A DNA stretch of 37,909 nucleotides from Acidobacteriota bacterium (GTDB lineage: Bacteria; Acidobacteriota; Terriglobia; UBA7540): NCBI GenBank assembly GCA_902812415.1, contig CADDZJ010000036.1:1-37909 (forward strand), given 5' to 3'. How positions within the stretch are numbered: position 1 is the stretch's first letter; every line of letters begins with the position of its first letter. The translations under genes were made by a program, and so were the position numbers. Shown piece by piece: positions 7,867 to 14,743 of the stretch. The notes under the pieces were generated by a model. It saw only the letters and a list, made by a program, of their open reading frames with translations, ran no database searches and was not told where the DNA came from.

Positions 7867-8893
7867 TCGCGTAATGGCTTTGCTGCTTGCTGGAGTTTTC
7901 TCCTTTGTTGTGAATCGTGCGGCGGCGCAAAGCTTTCCCAACGTTCGTTGTCATGTCGAGGACTACGCCCTCGACGCCGAAGCCGATTGGCAAGTGCACC
8001 AGCCGCTGCATAGCGTGGAAGCGGTGGTGTTGCGGGATCCGGCTGGTGAGCAGGAGGCTCGCTTTGACCTGATGCACGGGGCCTCGTTGATTTCGCTGAA
8101 GTATCAGGACAAGGAGTTGTTGTTTGGCCACAGCGCGGGCGCCGATGTGAGCATGTATGTGATTCGTCACGGAACTGAAGCCGAGTTGAAGGGTTTAAGC
8201 CCCTACTGGTCGGCCTTTCATCCGGATCAGGGAGGCACCAGCATGCGGGTTCCGGCAACCGTCGCGGGCGTGGGCTGTCGCGGCGAAAGCTCGATGCGGG
8301 CCTTCGCCATGATGATTGACGCCGGGGTCGATAGCGCTTTCGAGCGCGAGCCTCTGATTGGCGTGTGGAAAGGCCGCATCAGTGAGAATTTTCCGCCCGG
8401 ATATTCAACGCCCTACACGATCGAGACCGATGCAAGCTGGGTGCGAAATCCGGGAGGCAGCCCCCACTACTACCTGAAGCTCGATCAGACGGTGGTGAAT
8501 GTGCGGCCTGAAAGCTCAGGCCCCATGCAATGGTTCCTGCTGGGAGCGGCGCCTTGGAAGTTTGATCAGGAAGCAAGCTTCCCGGAGTCTTGCCAGGAAA
8601 AGACCCCTTGCACAAGCCAGAATACGCCCGCCATTGCAGCAGGCCGCTATCAGGACGTAGCCCATACCGAAGGCATTGCGATAGTAGTCTCAACGACTGT
8701 CTGGCATACGCAGGCGCTCTATCTGGGTGAATCTGTGAACCCTTATGGCGGCGCGCCCGTGGTGCGCAAGCGCTCCTTTGGCGTAATTCTGAATCATCCC
8801 CTCAGCGGCCTTACCGGCTTCCATTTCGCCTGGTATTTTTGCGCTGGAAGTTGGAACCAGGCAAAGGATTTTGCCGGGACTGTTCGGAATTAA
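7856..8893 (+). CDS. Exported mutarotase-like beta-sandwich protein (B')
   Basis: The start is ATG 7856, with GGGGAGG at 7844-7850, giving a 345-residue protein with a clean signal peptide ending RAAAQ. An in-frame ATG at 7820 would put charged residues before the signal and is unlikely. It is a paralogue of the preceding protein: shared blocks include DPAGEQEARFDL, SLISLKYQDKELLFGH, VAGVGCRGESS, PLIGVWKGRISENFPPGYSTPYTIET-type sequence, ASWVRNPGGSPHYYLKLD and a closing HFAWYFCAGSWNQAKDFA. The NPTEAGD motif of the first paralogue is replaced by a different loop (FHPDQGG), so the two may bind different ligands. Four cysteines are conserved or paired locally, suiting an extracytoplasmic location. 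Confidence 0.75.
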   Translation: MKISRVMALLLAGVFSFVVNRAAAQSFPNVRCHVEDYALDAEADWQVHQPLHSVEAVVLRDPAGEQEARFDLMHGASLISLKYQDKELLFGHSAGADVSMYVIRHGTEAELKGLSPYWSAFHPDQGGTSMRVPATVAGVGCRGESSMRAFAMMIDAGVDSAFEREPLIGVWKGRISENFPPGYSTPYTIETDASWVRNPGGSPHYYLKLDQTVVNVRPESSGPMQWFLLGAAPWKFDQEASFPESCQEKTPCTSQNTPAIAAGRYQDVAHTEGIAIVVSTTVWHTQALYLGESVNPYGGAPVVRKRSFGVILNHPLSGLTGFHFAWYFCAGSWNQAKDFAGTVRN

Positions 8894-8911
8894 TTGGTCA
8901 GGGTATGGTGC

Positions 8912-9001
8912 TGTAGCGGGAGTGTCCTCACCGCCGGTTTTTTTGATCTATCCGATGATGAGAACCTGCCCTGTATCGGGCGAAGAGACAACACCGCTAC
9001 A
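8912..9001. repeat. Family A miniature inverted-repeat element, copy 3
   Basis: Left end TGTAGCGGGAGTGTCC and right end CACCGCTACA are inverted with mismatches; the left arm carries GTCCTCACCGCCGG. It fills most of the space between the second beta-sandwich gene and the second GH99-like gene. Confidence 0.8.
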
Positions 9002-9024
9002 AAGTGATTTTCACATTGACTACG

Positions 9025-10380
9025 ATGCAACCCCCAACAAAATCGCTGATTCTAGCTTTGGCCACGGCGATTGCCGTGGCTTTCGTCGTCCGGATAACCG
9101 TTTCCGGCGAATCCTCTGCGCAATCGGCTGCAAGTATCACTATTCAATCAAACAGGACTGACATCGGCGAGGGCGAGAACGTGGTGATTTCCGCCATAGC
9201 TCGCAAAGCCGACGGCAAACCGGCAGCGGGCATTCGCCTGCACGCCCAGGTGAATGGAAAGGATTGGGGAGCGGAGTATCTCACCTTGCCTTCCGGCGTA
9301 GCCCATTTGACGCTGCCTTTGCCCGATCGTGGCGAGAACAGCATTGTGGTTACGGATGGGACGCATACTTCCACTCCCGTGACGGTGCAGGTTCATCCTC
9401 GGCATTTCAATATTGTGGATGACCCGAACCACCTGGTGATTATGGAGTACGAAACTTGGTTTGGTCCCGGTTACGCCCAGTGGGGCAAGGAAGAAGCTGT
9501 GCCGGTGCTGGGGCTTTATAGCTCGCTTGATGCGCGCATCCTGCGCCAGCACGCACTCTGGTTTAATGAGATGGGCTTCAACGCGGTGGAACTGGACTGG
9601 ACGAATAATCTCACTCGGCCGTTCCCCAGCCCTCAGGCCAAGGAATGCATTGCGGCCACCCATCTTCTGCTTCAGGTATACTCCACCATGGTGCAACATC
9701 CGAAAGTGCTCTTTCTGGTGGGGCCGGAGCACAATTTGTGGCGAAATCAGAAGGATGTTTATGCCGGGCCGTGGTTTAAAGAGCAACTGGACTTTCTCTA
9801 CGATCATTACATTCATAATCCCCGGTATCAGAACATGATGGTGACTTATCTTGGAAAGCCCCTGATGCTGCTTTACTTGAACGGGCCTCGCATGGGGCCT
9901 CCCCCGGAAATTCACGATCCGCGCTTCACCATTCGCTATGTGGGCGCTTGGTTGCAGACGACGCATCAGGAAAAATACGGCGTCTGGTCGTGGTACGACC
10001 AGACGCCCACTCCTGTTTATTGCCAGGGCCATGTCGAAGCGCTGACAGTTTGCGACGGATATCCTGCCACGAAGCCGCCAATGAAAGGCATGGACTACTG
10101 GCTCTCGCCGGATGCCGGCGGCAAAAATTACGGCGAGACCTATCGGCAACAATGGCACGCTGCGATGAAATACAAGCCGCGCTTCCTGTTTGTCAATCAG
10201 TGGAATGAGTTTGAGCCGCCTGACCAGTACAATGTGAATCTCAGCAATGATATGGAACCTACGCTGATCACCGAACGCGGCGACTCGCGCCCAAGCGGCT
10301 GGGGATTTTATTATCTTGATTTGACCCGCGCGGAGATCGAGGCTTATCGCCACGCGCTTAAATTCAGCGGAAACGATTGA
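9025..10380 (+). CDS. Exported GH99/WbsX-like glycan-active protein with N-terminal Ig-like domain (A')
   Basis: ATG 9025 is preferred over GTG 9004 because it places the hydrophobic signal or anchor (about 7-27) next to the start; GTG would add seven residues encoded partly at the edge of the repeat. The 451-residue protein has an Ig-like beta domain (about 35-125) followed by the same barrel as the protein at 5186: MEYETWF, GLYSSLDARILRQHALWF, NAVELDWTNNL, LGKPLMLLYLN, FVNQWNEFEPP and SGWGFYYLDLTRAE. It lacks a lipobox, so it is either secreted or membrane-anchored. Relative to its paralogue the accessory beta domain is moved from the C- to the N-terminal side. Substrate and reaction are unknown; aspartate of ELDW and glutamate of WNEF are the obvious acidic candidates. 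Confidence 0.75.
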   Translation: MQPPTKSLILALATAIAVAFVVRITVSGESSAQSAASITIQSNRTDIGEGENVVISAIARKADGKPAAGIRLHAQVNGKDWGAEYLTLPSGVAHLTLPLPDRGENSIVVTDGTHTSTPVTVQVHPRHFNIVDDPNHLVIMEYETWFGPGYAQWGKEEAVPVLGLYSSLDARILRQHALWFNEMGFNAVELDWTNNLTRPFPSPQAKECIAATHLLLQVYSTMVQHPKVLFLVGPEHNLWRNQKDVYAGPWFKEQLDFLYDHYIHNPRYQNMMVTYLGKPLMLLYLNGPRMGPPPEIHDPRFTIRYVGAWLQTTHQEKYGVWSWYDQTPTPVYCQGHVEALTVCDGYPATKPPMKGMDYWLSPDAGGKNYGETYRQQWHAAMKYKPRFLFVNQWNEFEPPDQYNVNLSNDMEPTLITERGDSRPSGWGFYYLDLTRAEIEAYRHALKFSGND

Positions 10381-10407
10381 GAATTAACAATGAGTCTGGG
10401 GCCTTGC

Positions 10408-10474
10408 TGTAGCGGCGGTGTCCCCCACCGCCGGTTTTTTCAATCCATCCGGCGCTGGAGACAACACCGCTACA
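10408..10474. repeat. Family A miniature inverted-repeat element, copy 4
   Basis: Left end TGTAGCGGCGGTGTCC and right end CACCGCTACA. The left arm contains GGCGGTGTCCCCCACCGCC, a hairpin by itself, followed by TTTTTT, which reads like an intrinsic terminator for the plus-strand genes ending at 10380. Confidence 0.85.
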
Positions 10475-10520
10475 GCTTGCTCTCCCTTCTTGGCATTGAG
10501 GGGAGCTGCAGCCGGATCGA

Positions 10521-10560
10521 TTGGAAAATAAAGACCGGCGGTGGGGACACCGCCTCGACA
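10521..10560. repeat. Family A half element in inverse orientation
   Basis: The stretch reads as the right arm of a family A element such as 6743-6780: AAATAAAGACCGGCGGTGG then GGACACCGCCTCGACA, with a degenerate end. Together with copy 4 it forms a head-to-head pair. Confidence 0.65.
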
Positions 10561-10566
10561 ATGGCC

Positions 10567-10757
10567 TGTCATTCTGGGCGGCAGCGAAAAATCCCTGCGT
10601 TTCTGTTCAGGATAAACACCGTGGGGAATCCCAAAGGCCGTGATGAGTGAAAAGTGACGAAGGAAAAAGCCACGGCGCCGAAAGCGAGTTTGCTCGTCAC
10701 TCATCTCTTTTCAGTGCCTTTCAGATTCCTTATCGCCTTGGATTCCTCGGAATGACA
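10567..10757. repeat. Family B element (TGTCATTCTG ends), copy 2
   Basis: Left end TGTCATTCTGGGCGGCAGCG and right end CTCGGAATGACA face each other as imperfect inverted repeats. Inside lies TGATGAGTGAAAAGTGACGA (10641-10660) and, after about 30 bases, CTCGTCACTCATCTCTTTTCA, which is nearly its reverse complement. No coding content. Confidence 0.65.
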
Positions 10758-10779
10758 GACTGGATGAGCTTTGCAGATC

Positions 10780-11763
10780 TTAAAGCTCGCTCTGAATTTT
10801 CCGGAACTGATTTAAGGCTTCAGCGGCCTGGGCCTTTTTGCCGTCTTTCTCATAGAGATGCGCCAGCAAGTACCAGGACTCTGCCCTGAAGGGGTCTTTT
10901 TTCACGCTTTGCTCAAGGTCGCGCTCGGCATTGACCTTGCGACCGAGCGCGTTTTCAATCTTGCCGCGCAGCGCCAGCGCTTTTGCTGCAAATTCCGAGT
11001 CTGATGCTTTCTCTCCCGGTGCTTCGGTCATTTGCGCTGCCAGATTGATATGAGTGAGGGCGCTCTCGATTTCTCCTTCATTCACTTCAATCTGGGCCAG
11101 CGTGTAGGGGGCCAGCGGGAAACGCAGATGATGACACGTCAGCGCTTCAACCGCATCGAGCAAGGTCCTTCTTGCCTTATCATTCTGTCCCAATCGCCAC
11201 TCGCAAAAGCCCAGATAATAGAGGCTGTGGAAGTCGTGAGGCTCGGTGGCGAGGACAGCGGAAAAGTCCTTGCGGGCCTGGCTGAAGCTTGCGGAAATGA
11301 ATTCAAGTCGACCACGCAAATAAAGCGCCAGCGTATTCTGCGCGTCAAGATGGAGCGCGCGTGCGATAGCATCCGCCGCGAGACTCCGCTGGTTCAGCAG
11401 GAAGTAATCGACAGCAAGCAAAGTTTCAACCACGCTGGTATCCTTGATGCGGGCGGATTGTTCCAGAGAGCGGATGGAGGCGAAAGTTTTTCGCTCGTGG
11501 AGCAGCAAAGCTCCTTCCCAAAGCCAGCGGTCGGCGGAGGGCGGTGTTGGGTGCAGGAGATTTTCCGCCTGAGTGAAATTTCCAGTTAGGATGGATTGCC
11601 GTATTGCGTTCCACGGCTCGGATTGAGCGGCCGGCAAGCCCAGGTTGGCCGTGAACGTGACGGACGGATCATTCGACGTGCAGGGCTGTGAAGCTGGCGC
11701 GTGCGTATGCAATAGGGTGAGCGCTGCCAGAATAAATAAGCTGATTGCCATCTTGCCGGTCAT
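10780..11763 (-). CDS. Exported TPR-repeat protein
   Basis: ATG 11763 gives 327 residues with a signal peptide (hydrophobic stretch about 5-20); ATG 11751 would give a 323-residue protein starting directly with MAISLF and is equally plausible. The open frame continues upstream to about 12717, but that part is antisense to the FG-GAP gene and has no protein-like composition. The mature region is built of TPR-like helical pairs, for example LLLHERKTFASIRSLEQSAR, LALYLRGRLEFISASFSQAR, SLYYLGFCEWRLGQNDKAR and, at the end, SWYLLAHLYEKDGKKAQAA. TPRs are protein-binding scaffolds, so an envelope adaptor is likely. No good ribosome binding site was seen for either start. Confidence 0.75.
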   Translation of the reverse strand: MTGKMAISLFILAALTLLHTHAPASQPCTSNDPSVTFTANLGLPAAQSEPWNAIRQSILTGNFTQAENLLHPTPPSADRWLWEGALLLHERKTFASIRSLEQSARIKDTSVVETLLAVDYFLLNQRSLAADAIARALHLDAQNTLALYLRGRLEFISASFSQARKDFSAVLATEPHDFHSLYYLGFCEWRLGQNDKARRTLLDAVEALTCHHLRFPLAPYTLAQIEVNEGEIESALTHINLAAQMTEAPGEKASDSEFAAKALALRGKIENALGRKVNAERDLEQSVKKDPFRAESWYLLAHLYEKDGKKAQAAEALNQFRKIQSEL

Positions 11764-11787
11764 GGATTGTCGAACTCTCTGAAATTC

Positions 11788-13737
11788 ATGATGAAGAAAA
11801 TCATCGCGAATGGTCTTGTCTTGGCGTGTCTTTTGTCGCTCGCGGCTGGCGCTGCGCTCTTTCTTTCGGTGCGAGTGCAATCCCAACTGCTCCCCAATCA
11901 TGCTGCCGGAAATCCTCAGCCTCCCGATCTGGCTCGCGCCAATGAGTCCCGCTCCCCGCTTCTCGCGGGTGATTTTGCCAGCGCTTTGCGAGCGCTGCCT
12001 GCGCAAATTGCCTCTCACCCCGGTGACGCAAGATTCCCTTATTCGCTGGCTACAGTTTACCTTCGTCTGATGCGCTACGCGCAAGGCATTCCATATGCGC
12101 TCGAAGCCGCCAGGGATGACCCTCTGGACGTTCGTTATCGCTGGATGCTGCGGGTTCTGACGATTCTTGCCGGAAAGCCGCTGGATAGCATTCCGCTGCA
12201 ATATCGTCTTGTGGTCCCTTCGCCAGCCCCTTCGCCGGTTCACTTTGTCAATGTCACGCAAAAGGCAGGCGTGGCTAACTTTGGCCTGGGGCGCGGGGTG
12301 GCCTGGGGAGATTTCGACAATGATGGCCGCGATGATCTGCTGGTGTGCGCGGAGCGCGCGCCTTTCCGCCTTTTCCGCAATCTCGGCGGCGGGAAATTCA
12401 AGGAGGTTGCTGAGCAACTGGGCCTTCAAGACCCGGTGGGTCTGGGCTGCTATGGAGCCTATTTCGTTGATTACGACAACGATGGCTTTGAGGATATCTT
12501 CCTGACCAGCAACGGGTGGGGAGGCGATAACCGGCTGTTCCTGTTCCACAATGATCACGGTCGTCGTTTTGAGGATGTCACGGCGAAAGCCGGGCTCGCC
12601 GGGAAGATCAATGCTTTTGGAGCGGCCTGGGCAGACTACGATGGCGACGGATACCCGGACGTGGCCGTTGCCGCGGGGATTGCGCACCCGGAAGGCGACC
12701 GGTTGCGACTCTATCACAATCAGCGCGATGGAACTTTCTCGGAAGTGGGACTCGAAGCCGGGCTTGCGAAGAAGGCTCGCTGGATGTCCGCCTGCTGGAT
12801 TGATGATGACGGTGACGGCCGCCCGGACTTATTCGCCGTGAGTTTCGATTCCGGCTGCGCGCTTTACCATAATCTGGGCCACGGGCGATTTCAGGATGTC
12901 ACCCAAAAGGCAGGACTCCGATGCCCGATTTCAAATTACACCTGCGATGTTCTCGATTACAACAACGATGGGCGACCCGACATTTTCGTTTCAACCTACC
13001 CCGTGGCTCACCTGGAATTGATGATCGCCCACCAGATCAGCGGAGCGCCTGCGCCCCCAAATGATCGGCAGCTTTTGTTTCGGAACAACGGCGACGGCAC
13101 GTTCTCGCGCGCCACTGAAGAAGCAGGCATCATGGGCTTGCACGGCGCCATGGCCTCGCAAGTGGCGGACATTGATAATGACGGCTACCCGGATATCGTG
13201 CTTGGGACTGGCAATCCCGCCTTGGATTGGGCTGAGCCGAAAGCGCTCTATCGCAATGACGGCCGGGGTCATTTTGCCGATATCGCGCAGTCTGCCGGAT
13301 TAATGGATTTTGGAATGTTGCACGGGACAGCGTTTTCTGATTACGACAAGAGCGGTAATCTGAGTTTTTATGGCTCGTTTGGCGGCTTTTACTGGGGTTC
13401 ACGGGAAGAAGCGCGCCTGTTTCGAAACTCAGGATGCAGCAATCACGCGCTGGAAGTGAAGCTGGTCGGGACGAAATCGAACCGCGACGCCATCGGAGCG
13501 CATCTGACGGCTGCTGCCGGAGATCAAAAATATCATGCATGGGTGGATGGCGGGTCAGGTTTTGGCAGCCTGAACTCACGGGTGGTGCATCTGGGCCTGG
13601 GTAGCCACCGGCAGGTTGATTTATTGGAAGTCGATTGGCCAAGCGGCCTTCATCAGCGTTTTGCGCGCATTCCCGCCGATGAGCGGATTGAGATTGTCGA
13701 GGGCGCTTCGAAATTCCATTTGCTGACGAAATTTTGA
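11788..13737 (+). CDS. Exported FG-GAP/ASPIC-UnbV repeat protein
   Basis: ATG 11788 (or 11791) starts a 649-residue protein with a signal peptide or anchor (about 3-28); TTG 11767 is an unlikely alternative. A short TPR-like region (about 55-125) is followed by a beta-propeller of FG-GAP blades with calcium-binding DxDxDG loops: DFDNDGRDD, DYDNDGFED, DYDGDGYPD, DDDGDGRPD, DYNNDGRPD, DIDNDGYPD and a degenerate DYDKSGN. The C-terminal 95 residues form an ASPIC/UnbV domain with GAHLTAAAGDQ, GFGSLNSRVVHLGLG and EVDWPSG. Such proteins are exported and thought to mediate adhesion or ligand binding. It diverges from the TPR gene with only 24 bases between the outer start codons, so the promoters must overlap coding sequence. 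Confidence 0.9.
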   Translation: MMKKIIANGLVLACLLSLAAGAALFLSVRVQSQLLPNHAAGNPQPPDLARANESRSPLLAGDFASALRALPAQIASHPGDARFPYSLATVYLRLMRYAQGIPYALEAARDDPLDVRYRWMLRVLTILAGKPLDSIPLQYRLVVPSPAPSPVHFVNVTQKAGVANFGLGRGVAWGDFDNDGRDDLLVCAERAPFRLFRNLGGGKFKEVAEQLGLQDPVGLGCYGAYFVDYDNDGFEDIFLTSNGWGGDNRLFLFHNDHGRRFEDVTAKAGLAGKINAFGAAWADYDGDGYPDVAVAAGIAHPEGDRLRLYHNQRDGTFSEVGLEAGLAKKARWMSACWIDDDGDGRPDLFAVSFDSGCALYHNLGHGRFQDVTQKAGLRCPISNYTCDVLDYNNDGRPDIFVSTYPVAHLELMIAHQISGAPAPPNDRQLLFRNNGDGTFSRATEEAGIMGLHGAMASQVADIDNDGYPDIVLGTGNPALDWAEPKALYRNDGRGHFADIAQSAGLMDFGMLHGTAFSDYDKSGNLSFYGSFGGFYWGSREEARLFRNSGCSNHALEVKLVGTKSNRDAIGAHLTAAAGDQKYHAWVDGGSGFGSLNSRVVHLGLGSHRQVDLLEVDWPSGLHQRFARIPADERIEIVEGASKFHLLTKF

Positions 13738-13753
13738 CGGGTTGCTGAAAACC

Positions 13754-13823
13754 TGTAGTGGCGGTGTCCTCACCGCCGGCCTTTATTTTCAATCGTTCGG
13801 CGATACAGACACCCGCCGCTACA
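13754..13823. repeat. Family A miniature inverted-repeat element, copy 5
   Basis: Left end TGTAGTGGCG and right end CGCCGCTACA are inverted with one mismatch; the left arm has GGCGGTGTCCTCACCGCCGG. It is preceded by GGTTGCTGAAAACC, a motif also found, inverted, at the border of the element at 37628-37794. A reading frame runs from 13742 across it into the TPR gene, but the repeat explains those codons. Confidence 0.85.
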
Positions 13824-13861
13824 AGAGCGTTCTTCGGCATCCTGCCAGGACGGTGGCGGTC

Positions 13862-14743
13862 ATGCGGTGGAGAAGAGGCTTTGTGGATCGTCGGAAATCT
13901 GAAGGCTTGTCTCGGCCAGCGCAGTGGCTTTGCTGGGTCTTTATGGGTTTGCTTTCGCTTGCGGCAGTCGAAGCGCAAGCCGCGGAAAATCCGCAGTCGT
14001 CCGCGCCTGACGCGGTTTTTGAATTTCCCAATACGCCTAACGGCCCGGAAGCCCGGAGCCGCGCGGAGTTGGATGCGTTCGGCCGGGTGATGGAGTCCAC
14101 CACGGCGGCGGAAGTTATCAGCGCGGCTGAATCTTTTGCCAGTGGCTATCCCGATTCTCAACTGCTGCCCATGGTCCGCCTCCGCGAGATGCGGGCTGAA
14201 ATGGCAGCCAATTCTTATGCAGGCGCGGTTGCCATCGGGCGCGAACTGCTCAGGAAAAATCCTGATAACCTGGAGGCTTTAGTCTTGATGGCGGAAACCC
14301 TGCCGGACTTTCCTCCATCTTATTCCTCAAAGCGAGAGGCCATTCTGGCGGAGGCTGAAAGGGATATTGGCTCTGCTCAGAAACTGTTGCAAGCATTTCA
14401 CCTGCCGCAGGGAGCCTCCACCGCGGAATTCCTGAGGAATAAGTGGCGCCTGGTCGCGTCTCTTGAAGAAGCATCGGCTTTTGTCGATCTGGTTGCCGGT
14501 CGTTATCCCGAGGCCGCGCGGAAATACGAGCAGGCTCTTGAACGTAGCGATGGCCGTTCGACGGTGAGTTTATTTCGCCTGGGGCTGGCCTATTATCGGA
14601 TGGGCGACCGGCAGAAGGCGCGCGCGAAGCTTGAGGAAGCCATGCGGTCAAATTCTCCTCTGATTCGCCAGAAAGCCGCTGCGCTTCTTCGGCAAATCGA
14701 TTCATCCCAGAGCGCAAGTCGCGCATCCGCTGCGAAACCGTGA
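13862..14743 (+). CDS. Exported TPR-repeat protein
   Basis: The start is placed at ATG 13862 because the frame upstream is repeat DNA; a hydrophobic signal segment (about 23-40, ending EAQA) follows a basic N-terminus. The 293-residue protein is mostly alpha-helical, with TPR-like units near LPMVRLREMRAEMAANSYAG, a long central helical stretch, and RLGLAYYRMGDRQKARAKLE near the C-terminus. The long N-terminal region of the signal (22 residues with many Arg) is a little unusual. Its stop codon overlaps the GTG start of the next TPR gene by four bases (GTGA), showing that the two are cotranslated. Function is inferred only as an envelope scaffold. Confidence 0.75.
   Translation: MRWRRGFVDRRKSEGLSRPAQWLCWVFMGLLSLAAVEAQAAENPQSSAPDAVFEFPNTPNGPEARSRAELDAFGRVMESTTAAEVISAAESFASGYPDSQLLPMVRLREMRAEMAANSYAGAVAIGRELLRKNPDNLEALVLMAETLPDFPPSYSSKREAILAEAERDIGSAQKLLQAFHLPQGASTAEFLRNKWRLVASLEEASAFVDLVAGRYPEAARKYEQALERSDGRSTVSLFRLGLAYYRMGDRQKARAKLEEAMRSNSPLIRQKAAALLRQIDSSQSASRASAAKP

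Larger units (their letters stand above)
10381..10779. other. 399-base repeat-filled intergenic region
   Basis: No gene is present. The space is almost wholly taken by a family A element (10408-10474), an inverted half copy (10521-10560) and a family B element (10567-10757). It separates the 3' ends of two convergent transcription units, so these hairpin-rich arms may help stop transcription. Confidence 0.7.

Noticed and set aside
9148-10353. 401-codon minus-strand open frame
   Set aside because: It is a shadow of the GH99-like gene in high-GC DNA; composition is rich in Arg, His and Ile with no recognisable domain.
11764-12717. N-terminal extension of the minus-strand TPR frame to 645 codons
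   Set aside because: It is antisense to the well-supported FG-GAP gene, lacks domain sequence, and the TPR protein has its own start and signal peptide at 11763.
13742-13861. Upstream start for the TPR gene
   Set aside because: The added 40 codons are translation of a family A repeat element and would bury the signal peptide.
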